NCBI GenBank assembly: GCA_036877525.1
Contig: JAZGTH010000116.1
Span: 1,426,001-1,490,000 of the forward strand
Length of the DNA stretch: 64,000 nucleotides
Origin: Chromobotia macracanthus
Taxonomy: Eukaryota; Chordata; Actinopteri; Cypriniformes; Botiidae
Reading direction: 5' to 3'
Part shown: one piece after another, positions 12,204 to 25,700 of the stretch
How positions within the stretch are numbered: the stretch's first letter is position 1
Layout of the letters: each line of letters opens with the position of its first letter
Translations under genes and position numbers: made by a program
The notes under the pieces: model-generated
Seen by the model: the letters and a program-made list of their open reading frames with translations, nothing else
Database searches by the model: none
What the model was told of the DNA's origin: nothing

Positions 12204-14153
12204 GCATTATGTCAATCTGCCTTTGGTTTAGTTGTTTTGTTGATTTCCTCCTGTGACATCACAGCTAATTCATGCCCACTGTAGACAATTTTATCTTGCC
12301 ATAGAATCTTTTGACATACTTGCAACCACTATTGGAATTCAACATTAAAAACAAATATTAGGAAACAATTTATTGATAATTTAATACATTGTGCAGGGAA
12401 ATATCAACAAGCACCATCAGATCCATCCCTCATGCAAAACCATAACAAAATGCATTTTTTAATGGTACTCAAATTGTACTGTGTTCATGAGTAAAAAAAC
12501 TGGTTCAATGGAGAAACGATGTTGGAAAGGTAGTAACAAGTTTCCTGTTCTGTAGCAGAACTGCAGGGATATTAAGCCACTATATGCCGTTTACCCATTC
12601 AAAATAAGTGAATTACTGTATGACAGTTGATGTTGATCATATGAATCCCAGAACTGATGATGGATCAGCCAGTGTGCACTCTCCTCTCAACATGCATCTG
12701 GGAAAAGTGACAGAGTGGACAACCATGATTGACATGCAATAACAATAAGTCTCAGAAGGAAACACAGTAGCACTATATTGACCTGCTGTAAAAAGGCAAA
12801 TTCCACATGAATTAAAGAGGACAAGACCATCATCAATTATCATCAGTTATCATCAATTATCTGACATAAAACACTCAGCATAAAATGTATCTCGCCTTGT
12901 TATTTTTGAGTTTTCCCTCCAACAACTAAAATCATGAAAAAAAACATTTTTGGCATAAATGGTGAAAAAGTCTATTTCAATAGTAAAAACTCAATTCCTA
13001 ATTCCCAAAATTTCATTTTAAGCTGTTTCCCTCATTTAGCAAACTCTGCCAGCGCATTATTTCTCTCAACTCAATTTTTTAATATTGACATCCAAATATT
13101 AACATCGCTTAAAATTCAATTAAAAATAGAAATGATTAATCAATAAATAGTAATTCTGTCATTTATTTGAAATAACATTGGAACATAACTCTTAACTGGC
13201 CCTGAAGATTGGAATCTTGGAAGGCTATTGGAAGTGTAAGTGGTTTGAAAGCTTTCAGTGTGGCGGTCAGCTCAGCAGCATGTGGGTGTTCTTACACAAA
13301 TGCTCAGAGGAAGAGTCTGAATTACTGACTCGCTCTAATAACAAAACAACAGCATGGTAGTATTAACAGAGCCGAAAGCGGCGGCGCTTTGCGGAGCATC
13401 ACTCCATTTGCAGTAATCTCCAACGAATGTCAGCATTCTGCGATTGACTGTCTGTTGCTGACGTGCCTCTAGCAGCAATCTGGATGAGCATCTGTGGGTG
13501 CCTAGTCTAGCGTGATGTGCAGCCATGGATACCAGCTGCTGTAGTGCTTGTGTGCTCACGCTTCATCTTTCTGTCTCTGTGGAGGCATTTCTTGCGTTGT
13601 GACATTATTTTCATGACAATTAAGTTATTTCCCCCCTAAATTCTCATTACCACAATGTGTCAAAACGTTTGACTCGATCTTTTCCCTCATAATTCTCGAT
13701 AGGAATTCTTAATAGATTCTCTTTACTGCACTACAGTTGTTTTTTGTTTTTAAAACAGCACAAATTAAAAGCAACTAAAATGACATTAAAGTACAGTTTA
13801 AATGACTTAATTTGGAAAATAGTGATTTTCAGAAAAATTACAGGAAAATGAAAAACCTTAATGGTCCTTAATTCTTGTTTGTTTTACTCTGCTGGATTAA
13901 AATGACAGAATACACAATAGAATACACAATATTAATACACAATAGTTTTTTGATTGAGGCTGCTGTTTTTTAGAGCTAAATGTTTTCATTCTTTGGGAGT
14001 ATTCCAATGGTCCAGATGAAGAAATTATTTTAGCAGGTATGTTCTGAATTTCGTGATGTCTTTAAATGGAAGTGGGTAGCATTTTTACCTTGAATTTGCT
14101 AAAATCTTTTTTCTGTTAATAAAATTAAATTATTAATGAATTCCTATGAAGTT

Positions 14154-14352
14154 TTGGTAACTTTATTTCACAGTGTTTTGTTACACATTACATGTACTTG
14201 TTATTACGTGTACTATAGAAATAATGGTAAGTTATATCACATGAAACTTACCCTAACGCTATATTAATTACATGTTGTTCATTAACATTACTCAGTACAT
14301 AAATGTTTAATTACACTGTAACAAGGAGGATGCCTTACAATAAAGTGTAACT
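14154..14352. mobile_element. Palindromic MITE-like element
   Basis: The left end ggtaactttatttcac is roughly the reverse complement of the right end aataaagtgtaac. Inside are ttacatgtacttgttatta, accctaacgc, a ctcagtac motif and ttacactgtaacaagga. This layout is that of a very common teleost nonautonomous palindromic repeat that I recognise in cyprinids. It has no coding capacity. Confidence 0.6.
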
Positions 14353-17300
14353 GTAGTGTCAGATTCATTTGTAATTATGCAAAACAGCAAACAATGCAAA
14401 CACACCCACTAAACTTGTGCCAAACAAGTTTCCAAAGTTGCAGGCCGGTTCTGGTTGTTAGGTTGTGGAGGATGCACAGACTGCTGTGATTTGGCATGCT
14501 TTACTGTGACTGTACAGCGTCACTCACATCCAGACACCTGAATCGGCTCTTTAAAATGCTGAAAGTGCTCAACTACACCACATGTCTGGATATGTGCTGG
14601 TTATAATCTTCTCCATCATTTAATAAATAGAAAATGTGAGCAAACATCTCTTAAGAAAACAATTTGTTCAATACTACTACTGTTCACATGTGAAAGCGTG
14701 AATGAGATTTAGGAGCTTTCAGTAAATAACCTGGTTTGGAGTGACATGAGGCTGAGCAACTATTTCTTAAAGGTAAGTGTGTCAGTTCTGGACTATTAGT
14801 GGCACCAAAACTAAAATAAATGATTCCAGCAGTCTCTTTCTTTTTTAAGGCCGGCAAGACAGCTAGTTGACATGTTCCTTTCTGAACACAGAGATGTCTG
14901 CCACTAACAATTTGCAACAGTTCACCTTTCTGATCTCGTCTCATTTGGGAGTTTGAGTAAACTGCTTAGTCTGCCCGCACTAGACAGCCTATTTCTGTCT
15001 GTAGGTCTCAATCTGTTTCACTGCTTTTCTCATTTCGTCTCTTTTGTCTTCCTTACCCTCAACCCTCTTTCTTTTATTCTTCCCTGGCCTGCCTGGTGTG
15101 AGCTGGACAGGGCTGATCCCAGGGCTGTGGTGGGCATCCTGTCCCATGCTCAGGCCCTGCTGTGCATGGAGCTGGCGCCACTGCTGCCGCCCACCTCCAG
15201 AGTCTGGCAGTGCTTTGACACTGGCCCTAACCTCCTCCACACTCAACTTAGCTGAAAATGTTTTCCTGTATTATTGCACACATGCAAACCTTTTATCAAG
15301 CATTTCTGCTTCTCTTCAGGTCGTCTGTGAACTATGATTCATTTGCTATTCTTGTTTACCAAAACAAGAAATAAAAATGAGAAAAATTTAGGTGGGAGAT
15401 GAAAGAACATGACCATTATTTGTAAACCTGCTATGGCTCTGTTAGTTTGCCATCTGCTTTATTGACAAAGGGTTTTCTTTCCGAGACACATAAAAGTTTT
15501 ATTGTTCCAGACAGATTTCATATTAGTAAAAAACATGAATCATTAATATGCGGTTAGATTCAAACACATAGACTATTATTCAAACTGAAAATATATAAAC
15601 GCTGAAAAAAATTAATATATAATAATAAATCTGTAATAAAAATAAAAAAATCGTAAAATATACATAATTTAATACTACTATTCCTAATATTTAATCACTG
15701 GGATACAAGCCAACTGTTAAATAATTTTTTCCCGCATTTAAACAAACTGACTGGATTAAACAGGCAGCAATGTAATACCTCCAAATGTCTTTTCATGATT
15801 TAGCCAAATTGAATTATAACATTGAGATATGCCTTCAACCAAACGTCATTTATCTATTCCAGAGGAAAGAAAATCAATTTAACACAACATATTTATTGTT
15901 AAATCTAACAAAAAAGGTCCTTCTCACTGAAACGTTTCCTCTTTATTCTCAATAGGAGTCAGTAAGTTTAATGAGTCTGTCTAGAGAAGCAGAAAATGCT
16001 TTGCGGCTGCAATAAAGTTCAGCAGTGAAGCTCAAAGCATAATGTCAAGCGCGTTAAAGCACTTAATGCAGGTTGTGTTATCCCCTCACCTCACACACAC
16101 CATCCGCAGCACCTCTGAACCTCTGGAGACACACGTGCTGCATTAAACTACCATACAATCTCGCCATTATTCAGCTACTGAAAACACAATCTTGCCTATA
16201 TACAATATGTCTGCCCTACAGCCACTCTGATCTGAGTCTCGAACCTGTGCCCTGATCAGGAAGGGATCAGTTTGCGTTTGACTCCCATAAAACGTCCCAA
16301 AGAAAAAACAAAAACTCCTGTAGTCATTTCTGAAGCTGGACGCACGACGGGAGTCTGATTAAATTAGAAAGCTGTCCAGCAGCTAAAGCTGCAAATCCAA
16401 TAACCTCCCTCCATTTACTGGCACGCAACTTAATTAGGTTTTTAATACAGCTTAGTGCATGGAGCTGGGCTGAGCTGGCCTGGTCTGGCCACTGCTGCCT
16501 CTGCCCGCTTTTGGGAAAGTTGGAGAAGGGTTTTAAGGGAGAGCAGAGCTTCCCTGCTGACCCTGGTGAAAGGACACCATCTGCTGGCTCCCAGGCTAAC
16601 TGAAGCCAGCGTACCGCTGACACCTGACTGCTGACGCGCTTGCCCTCCATGTGTCTGAGTGAAATGAAAGGGCCTGCTAACTGGAGTTCACGTATATATT
16701 TCTAAAAAATGGAGGAAAAAATACTGTAGCATACAATAGCAATTATTAAGTGCAAAACTGATTTATTAGAAAAAAATTATTAGTATAATTATTAGGATAT
16801 TAGTAACATACATAATTGGTCCTGCTAATAAGAGAACTGGAAAATGCTATTCAAATTGACCTGAAATACAATATCTTACATACAACTTTAGCTCTACGGT
16901 TGAGTGGGAATTATTTTCTGTGATAAAAGACAGATGTCCCTCAGTTTATAAAAATAAACAAAAAACGTGTTTAAAAGTACTTACAATGGATGTTTAGTGC
17001 AATAATAAAAAATAAATGCTTTTGGTTTTACAGTTCTCGTTAAATAGAACATTTTTTTATGTGAATTGTCAGCAGGTGACGAAGCGCTCTGTGAGTTTGT
17101 ATAATAAACGGTAAGAGAGTGGAAGTGGCCTGCAGTGCTGCCACCTGTACAGAGAGTCTTGATGCTGATGGACTGGACTGAGGTTCTTCTGCTTGTGTGG
17201 CCTGCTGTGGCCGCAGGCTATGCTTTTTGTGAGTGATGTGCAGTGCTTAGCATCTGTTTAGTGCTGGCCAGATAAACTGTCAAGAAGCAGAGGATACACT

Positions 17301-20300
17301 GTCGACCATCAACCAACAAACCAAACCAATGTAAACATTTACTTTTTGGAATCTATAAACTAATTTACTAAATTTAATCTCAAACTACTTAATATTGAGG
17401 GTTCCAACAACATAATGTAGTTATAAAAATATAAACAATTATTATACATGAATGCAATATTAATCTGATGAAATCGCACTGGATACTGGATTTAATGATA
17501 TTCCAATGCCAACAAGAATCAGAAAAACATGATAAAGGCAACAATAGCTGTTACATTCAAAACAAAAGTGGCAGGTTGAGTTCCTTGAATGCACAAACAA
17601 ACCAACAGGAAAAAAATCTCAACAAACGGAATGACAAATCACTAAATCCACTGAATTTACGAGGCTCCGTCAGCAGCATGCTGTGGATAGTGCCGGGAAG
17701 GGCTACTCAGGGCTTGGAGGAAGGATAAGTAGTATAGAATATATGCAATCTGTCTTGGCTTTCCTAGTTAAAACAGGATTGCCTTAAGCAGAGGGGACAC
17801 ATTCGACCCACTCCCACCAAACCCTCCTGCTTATCCCGGGCCAGAGACGCTTTTGCTGACCGCAGGCACTGGATCTCATATCCATAACCTATTCTGCTAG
17901 CCAGTGATTATTGTTGAGTATTATGTCTTTTCCTCATTTTTTATTTGCAGATGCAATCTGCAGTACTGTGTTTGGGGACATATGTGGAATTAGTGCAGTT
18001 TAAAGTTTAAAGTAAAGTAAAAAAGTCTCCAAAAAAAAATGAATCTCCAGATGAGATTTAATCTTACGATGTGCAATAAACAACACCAAATATAATCTGA
18101 ATTGTTTTTAGAAAGTACTTCAATCTATTGCTTTAGAAAAAAGGAAATCATATTTTAAACGAAATATTACACAGACAGTGGTTAAGAGATTTATCTTTTT
18201 CATTTATTGGACACCAGAGCAAGATTTGAATCCAGGGGCAACTGTGGCCAGGGCCCTGGACAGATGTTAGACAACACAGCCAGATGATTTGACCCAAAAT
18301 GGCTGCTAGTTCTTCCCTATAAGCCAGCAGTAGGCTGCTGAGAACTACAATGAAATCCTTTAAATGTGTCCACCTGACCAGAGCCTGATGGGTTGACCCA
18401 AAATGACTGTGTGCTACTGCCAAAATAGCCTCCGAAACACAATACTCCACGATACCGAACACTAATACTGGACGTTCTGCTAACTGACACCTGCTCCACC
18501 TACAGATCAAACCTGGTGAAAATCTGCTCATACAACACTCAGAAACAACAAAGATAAAACAAATAAATATATCAGGTGGATATGATAATAATCCTTGCAA
18601 TTCTTTATATTGGAATGTGATAAACAAGTTAAAAATATTGCAACTGAGTAACTGCAAATAATACACAATGTTATAAACTGCAATGAACAGTTTTGATCTA
18701 CTGAAATAAATTGAAGACTCAATTAATCGTATATTATTCCAACAAACAACTTTATGTTCAGTGATGCAACATATGTTACCCGTTTCACAATAAACATCGC
18801 AAAGTTTGTTGGTTTAAAGTTGGTTTATACTCTCCTGCAAAATCTATATAAAGAGACAAAATGAGGACTTTTACAAGTAGATTTTAAAAATGGGGTCTTA
18901 GTACTAGATAGGGAGCGTTTGGACACACTGTGTAGAGTTTTACAGTTTGCATGCCTTGGGATGCGCCCAGCACACGCGTAAGCAGAAGCAGCAGAGCCAC
19001 TGCTCCACAAGGCTCTGTCAGCAGGCCATGGAGCTGTTGCCCCCGGCAGCGTGGGCCAGCTGGCCAAGGAGGGGCAGGAGAAAGAGGGACATTAGGGTGG
19101 AGAAGCTCCCTGCTGCCCCCTAGCTGCCAAATCAAAAGTGACTGCTCTGACTCCATGCTTATATATACATATAAAACATTATTATTGTTTTTAATAACTG
19201 AAATAGATGAAAAGTGATGTGTGTAAAACTACTTCCAGTGGCTCATGTTGAAAGTTGTAATATCATGATGATTATAATTCCTGAACAAATGAGAACTGTA
19301 ACCAGTCTAATTAAGAAGCCACTTAGTAATAATACCCTCATAATTATTACTGAGGATTTCCTTAATTTAAAGCTGAAATGGTTTCAAACAGGTTTCCCCT
19401 TGGACAAGTAATACAAAATACATATATACATCTCCACAAAAAAAATAATGAGAAACTAAATAATATGATCAATATTACGATCAAACAAATGGTACAATCC
19501 ACAGTCTATCGGGCTGAGAAACAAACTGCCAGCAAAGTTCAGATTTATTAGCTGTAATCTGTTCTGATTACCTACTTCTTTACCTGCCCATTGTTAAAGC
19601 AAGGCCAATTGAATCACTATTATTTTACTGTGAACCCAAAACCTTTAATTCCATGCAGACTGATTCAACAAAATGCACAAAGAGCACCTCATATACATCT
19701 GACCTAAATAAAACGTTTACCATGCGAATGCCAAAAAAACATCAAGCACATCACACATGTACATATCCTGAACTCCTTGCCAACTTCATTTGCAAGTGAA
19801 AAGTTTACTAAGCCATCCTTCTTTCAGCGTGCCTTATTTTCTCACACACACTCACTTTTAAATGTGTGTGGGTATAAGACAACTGTGGGGTGTGGAGAGG
19901 GGGTAAGTGGGTTGTAGGGAACCAGATGAAGCAGCCCTCGCCCGAGGCCCAGCCATCTCCCCGGCAGCAGCGCGGCTGTTCTCGGTCCCGGCGCAGGCGG
20001 ACATTTGTTCCATCGCACCATCTCCTCCAGCCTTTTCCGCAGCGCTCCAGCTACCTCTACACATGGACCTCCATCCACGCGCCACTACCGTTTCTCTTTA
20101 TGCCGCCATATGGCCGACAGAAGCCTGTAGATTTAGGCACACATCTGCGTATATGCAACAACACTACTTTAAGGAAGAGGATTGTGTTTGCTTGTGTGTG
20201 TGTGTGTGGTGAGATGGAGTGATAATTGGTAAAGACGCTCGTTGGTAGGTGTGGGTTTGTGGAGCTGAGAGGAGATGATTGTGGAGCTTGTGTGAGCAGT

Positions 20301-20450
20301 GTCTCGAAGCAGGTGAAATTTGGGAAAAATGACAAAATACTTGAAATTTCTTGTAGTGTGACAGATACTGTTTTTTAAGTACAATTATTTCATGTAGTCT
20401 CTCAGTTTAAGATCTAATAAATTTTTTTTTAAGAATTATTAAAATGCTGT

Positions 20451-20522
20451 TTTAGTAGCAGTAAATATGTTTACTGGGATTTAATTTTTAGTAGCAGTAA
20501 GTATGTTTACTGGGATTTAATT
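20451..20522 (+). repeat. Tandem duplication, 36-bp unit x2
   Basis: Two adjacent copies of a 36-bp unit starting tttagtagcagtaa and ending ctgggatttaat, with one A/G difference. Confidence 0.85.
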
Positions 20523-22550
20523 TTTGTCACTCGCACATTCATATTCATTCTACATGCATATTTAGTTTAAAAATTAATTAAAATAAAAAAAACATACTTT
20601 GTTCATTACAAAATCCCATTTGATTAATCAATGAATCAAAAAACATACCTAGGGCAAAAAACATACCTACCTACATACATTACTAAAGTTACAGAGTCTT
20701 TGCTCTTTTCAGAACAACATAACACAGTAAAGGAAACCATATTAATAAGCATGAAATCAGCCTAAAATATTACAAAAACAGAAATAAAATGGACCAGGCA
20801 AAGTTTGGACGCCAACCTGCTCTAATTAAATACTGTATCCAACTTCGATTACTACGTTTAAAAGTTGCTTACACCAACCATCTAACAGAGCAGTGATTAA
20901 ATGCCCAGAATGCATTTATGAAATAAATATAGAAATGATGCGCATATGTATTATTGACGTTCTCTGTAAAGCTGGTGCTATTACGCACAATAGTTGGCCA
21001 ACATTCCGTCTCTTTCATATATCACCAGCTCTAATCTCCAGGCAGAAAATATGCGAATATCACGTGGGAAATAAATAAATAACTTGCAGGAGTGAAACAT
21101 TGTGTGCCGAAAACCCCTGTGTTGCTTGGCGTTGGCTCGAATGGTAAAAATAAATCAAGCTGATTTTCCAAATGTTTCATGCGTGCCACGCTGTTGCGGC
21201 TCTTCGCAGCACAGATTGCATGCCCGATCAAGAATATCTGAGGTGGGGCCCCGGCTATTTGCATGTAAGCCGAAGCCATTTGCACTAACTTATTAACACG
21301 TACACCTTAACCCACGGGCGGCAGGGTGAAGTGCCCTACAGAGCAGAGACACCCAGGGCACTGAAGACGCGGGTGGCAGAAGGCCTCTAACTCTCTTCCT
21401 CAGAGCTGAGTGCTGAAGTTTGGCTCCAGCACCTTCTGTCTTACATACCAACAGCAGGAGAAATTTTTGGGTTAGCGGCGCAATAAACAAAGCATGTTGG
21501 TGCTGAAAGTGAGAGGAGAATGTTTGCTTGTACAGAAAACTATTACAAATTGATTTTTTCTTTTTTTGCGCAGCATACGGAATCATTTCAATTTCTCTCA
21601 CGCACATTCCTCATTAAAACTTTTTATAGAATTTCACACAAATAATTAGTTATTTCATACATAATTCACTGCATTAATTTACTGACGTCTTTTTAAAAAT
21701 GCACCAATAATGTTTTTAGGACAAAGCATCACTTTTGTTGCAAGCATCATTGAACAAAAAAAAGCAATTTTAATATGCCTTCCATGGTAAATCTATAAAT
21801 TATTTCACACCCTTCCTATAGATTCTCTGTAATGGTTCGATCTCACCTCTGAGCTCGGTGTGCAAGCTCTTGTGAAAAATGTTATGTAATTGAAAAGGTG
21901 ACGAACCATTTTAACAGCTCCAGTTATGTGAGAAAAGCTTACTTACATACCCACACTAAACAACTATGTCAACAACATCCTTTTCATAATGGGGCAGCAA
22001 CTTCTTTCTGTGTTTTGTCTCTGTTTCCCGGCCTCTCTCTCTCTTTTCTGAGGAGGTGGCTGTTCACTAATATGTAAAGTTGTGCATGAAACAGAAGGAT
22101 GTTCTGCTCCTAGCAGAAGCTCGGTTCAGGCTGGAGTTGCTGCGGATACACCCACACTCACTTACTCGCCCACATGCTGGCTCGGGCGGCATGCCAGACG
22201 CCCCTCAACCCTACACTCAGTGGCCACATGTGCCCCTGCCTTGAAACTTGATACATACATATAAGCTGATAGGAGGGTGTTGCGCACATCACTGAGATAA
22301 ATATATTCAATATACAGATATCTCATTCTAGTTAATTATATGGACATATTTAAAGGTTAGAATGTTGCAGCCAATAAATCTAATCTTGCTTACTGAATTA
22401 AAGAGAGACTGATTTAATTCTCCATACATTTGGGTAGCTCCTGTTGCTCAATTAACACAATATTTCAAGCCGGTTTTACTAATTTTTCTTATACTAATTA
22501 TAGTAGGCACATTTCATGTTGTGACACCTGATAAAGTTTCTTATTTTTTG

Positions 22551-22594
22551 AGTAACTATTTAGTCACTAAATAGTAACTATTTAGTCACTAAAT
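22551..22594 (+). repeat. Tandem duplication, 22-bp near-palindromic unit x2
   Basis: The unit agtaactatttagtcactaa(at) occurs twice. Each copy contains atttagtcactaaat, which is almost its own reverse complement. Confidence 0.85.
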
Positions 22595-22704
22595 TAAAGT
22601 CACTTCTTCTTTGGTCACTCACATACACAATGTTTAAATTACACTCTTCATTAATTGGTGTATCGAATCAAAATAAATTGCTCTGAATTTTGAACACTCC
22701 ATAC

Positions 22705-22796
22705 ACTGCTCCTCCATCTCCTCACAACGTCTGCGCAGTTTCTCTGAGTTCTCCTGCAGGTGCTCCCTGTCGAGGGTCAGCTCCTCTATCACCATT
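22705..22796 (-). CDS. sdccag8: sdccag8 exon 16 (last exon identified)
   Basis: A 92-nt exon reading MVIEELTLDREHLQENSEKL, then RRRCEEMEEQ, plus the first base of a split Cys. It matches human EIAQLSQEKRYTYDKLGKLQRRNEELEEQC. The acceptor is gctttggtag and the donor is GTATGG. If the donor were not used, the frame would run 22 codons further to a stop, which could serve as an alternative C-terminus. Confidence 0.88.
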
Positions 22797-25700
22797 CTAC
22801 CAAAGCACACACACTTTTAATTTGAAACTTCACATTCTAATACCCTGAAACAAAGAGGTTTCAACACTTAAAATATTTAATCTAATATTAGATCTTTGAT
22901 TTGATCGTTGACTTTGATTATGTTCTGTAATTTATGGGAGTGACAACCGAACTTACATTAAATCTGTGTAATGTGTATGTAACCAAATCTAAAAAGTAGT
23001 TATTAATGCATAGATAGTGCAAGAAGATTGGGACATTTTGTGAGCCAGATCTGACCTCGCATTTCCTGCATAAGCAGAAACGCCATGGCACATGCGTTAA
23101 CAAATATGCCATGGCACCTCTCTACTTCTAACAGCTAGAAGCAGAGAGGAACACGTGACTCCTTCCTTAACTACACACTTAAAGACTACACACTTGTTGT
23201 AACAAAAACACTGGATCACGCTGCCATCAGGTAGAGCTCTGCCAACTCAACTCCATTAGCACTGTAAACACTCATTCTCCGATGTTAAAGAGCCTACACC
23301 GATGACATCAACTCCAAAAAACAGATCCCTGACTAAATGTGTAAACTTGTTTATTGTGTTAAGGTAAGTCAACAGCACATTTTATAATGGCTCCTGTTAA
23401 CTGTTAAAAATACTAATTAGATCCAACACCACAACTTACTGTGCCGATCAGAAACGAGAACAACCTTCACGCAAGTCTGCAGAGTGAACCTTGTCGCCAG
23501 CGTGCTGCGCTCTCATCTGCCTATATGTTCAAAACTCAACACTGAACAGAAGGCCACACTGCAGCCGGATATAAAACAACAGGACAGGCAGATCAGAGGA
23601 GGGAAATAAATCAGGTGTGTGAGTGTATATGGACAGTTTTATATACTGTTTTCAGTCAGCTCATGCATGTGTACATATAGACTTTTTTAAAGAGTGATTT
23701 TAGGCTAAAACATGTATGCAAGTGTATAGTTTATGTGCTGTGACTGGGCACTGTTTCTTTATGTTTAAGCACATTTTAAGCTTGCTCATTTTTAAACTAT
23801 TAATTTTTTAAAATGTGTTGTGACAAATGACTCAAAACAAATTATCAAACAAATTTATTTTGTCAGTTAATGAGAGGTCATAAGTTGCATATTACACGAG
23901 CAGGTCTACTTTACTAGAGTAAACCTTTGCACCAATATAGCTTTCCTTACTTTCCACAATGCACTTACATCGTCTTAACATGTCACACAAAAAATCGCCC
24001 CTAATAATTGTTAATCTTTGATTATTTAAAACATCTAATCTACAGCATGTCTCACTGCAGGAGACCGTGGTCACTGCTTGAAATTTCATGTCAACCGCCC
24101 ACTTGCATGTGTGTATCTGACAACAACAGCGCTTACGAAATGCATAAACTATGGTACGATGACAAATGCATTAGGAGTGTTTTCTGTATCTATCTTCTCA
24201 GAGTTGCTCTCGAGTTGTATGTGCAAGCAGAAGGGAGGGGAGGTGGGGTGGAGAAGGCGAGCAGCAGTGGCCTGTACCTTCCCAAGCTGGGCTGACTGAC
24301 CATGGCAGATTGCAAGCTGCGATGTGAGTAATGCGCTTTACACTGTTTTAACAGCTGACTACCCCAGAGGCCTGAGGTGAGAGGCACATGTGATAGGCAG
24401 AGAGCAAAGCCTGCGCAGAGGACAGACTGTCGTGTGCCAAGGTACACTGACAGCTCCCTTACTGGGGCACAGACTAGAGCAGTGTGGCACGGAAAGGATG
24501 CCACGCTCTGGATAACACACCGCGAGCATCTCCGTACCAAATATCAGCTCTGTGACGATGGAGAATTCGCACAGCATCAACAAGATCAAACAGTTGAGAA
24601 GAGGATGTCAGAATGCAATCTGCATTTTAAACATGATTTTCACTCATCTTTTTGCAAGGAATAGCATGGATAAGCACTATATATAGATTGAGAAAGTGGA
24701 AAGGAATTTCCTAATGTTGCTGTACTGCATGTGCTAGTAAGTAATAACTTTATGTTGGAAACACAGAACATACTGTGATCAAAAAAGCCAGGGTGCCCGC
24801 TTACTTTGACCAATGAATTTCAATGACTTTTCAAAGTCAATACTCACAGAGCAGAAAAAATATTTCAGAACTGAGCGTACAAAAACATTAACAATAAAAA
24901 CTCATTAAAATTCATTATAAAAATTCCATTACTTTTTTAGGATTCAAAACCTTTGGGCTGAGACAAGGTTAGTTTTGCCTGTAAAACTTTGTTTTGGGTT
25001 TAAGTTTATAGTTAATAAGAAATAACGCATATTTTACGCATTAATATTAATGTTTTGTGCACACACAAGCTCATGCTCTTTAAGTCTGAGCTTTCAAGAC
25101 AGGTAACGGATAAAATGAAGTGTGCATCAGAGCTTACAAAAACAACAAAACGGGAGTGAGTAATTTCAGGTTCGGTACTGGCTGGGTGAGGTCGCAGGGT
25201 TTCATTATTAGGTCACTGCGGAGCTCTATCTGTAAGGTACAGAGGACAATAAAAGTGCTACATGCCTGTGGCTCTGGGTCAGTTTCTCCAGCTTCACCCC
25301 GAGCGTGTTACATTCCTCCTTCAGGTTCCCGATCAGGCTGTTTTGAGCACTCAGCAGGTCGCCTGTTTCTCTGGCTGTGCACAGATAAAGCATTAACTCA
25401 TTACCACAGCACTGGCATGGCTGTGATGCTTCATATAACACAGGTAAAGCCACAACACTGACATAAATGATCTTACCAGGCCCAAAATATTAAATTGTGA
25501 ATATTGAAGTTTTTAATATGTGGTTGGCTTCTGTTCATCCAATAAGATCAGTATTGAGGAGTGTGACGTCGTAAGATTATGCTTAATGTTCATGGGTCTC
25601 CGGAAAGAGACATTTACTCTTGTGCAGTGAGTGTATAATATAGGATGTAAACATGTAATCTAAATATTCTGTATGCATTCTATAGAAATAACAAGTGAAA

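Larger units (their letters stand above)
12226..22704 (-). other. akt3-sdccag8 convergent region; sdccag8 3' end unresolved
   Basis: About 10.5 kb between the akt3 polyA site and the last sdccag8 exon I can identify. The final sdccag8 exon(s) and 3' UTR should be here on the - strand, but no segment convincingly matches the expected C-terminal coiled coil. The region holds AT-rich spacers, a MITE-like element at 14154, short tandem repeats at 20451 and 22551, and islands of higher GC near 13260-13560, 15090-15250, 16350-16650, 17060-17290, 18940-19100, 19900-20110 and 21180-21440. None contains a supportable gene. Confidence 0.5.

Noticed and set aside
14953..15337. ORFs of 85-100 codons near 15 kb on both strands as a possible sdccag8 terminal exon
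   Set aside because: None gives the expected coiled-coil C-terminus or the required acceptor phase. They look like GC-driven open frames.
18940..19110. A + strand frame with KQKQQSHC and LCQQAMELL resembling the SDCCAG8 tail
   Set aside because: It is on the wrong strand for sdccag8 and the similarity is only a few residues.
19842..20085. A - strand frame VEVAGALRKRLEEMVRWNKC as sdccag8 exon 17
   Set aside because: The resemblance to ETMKQRLRQLDK is short, and the acceptors available give a stop or a different frame after the split Cys.
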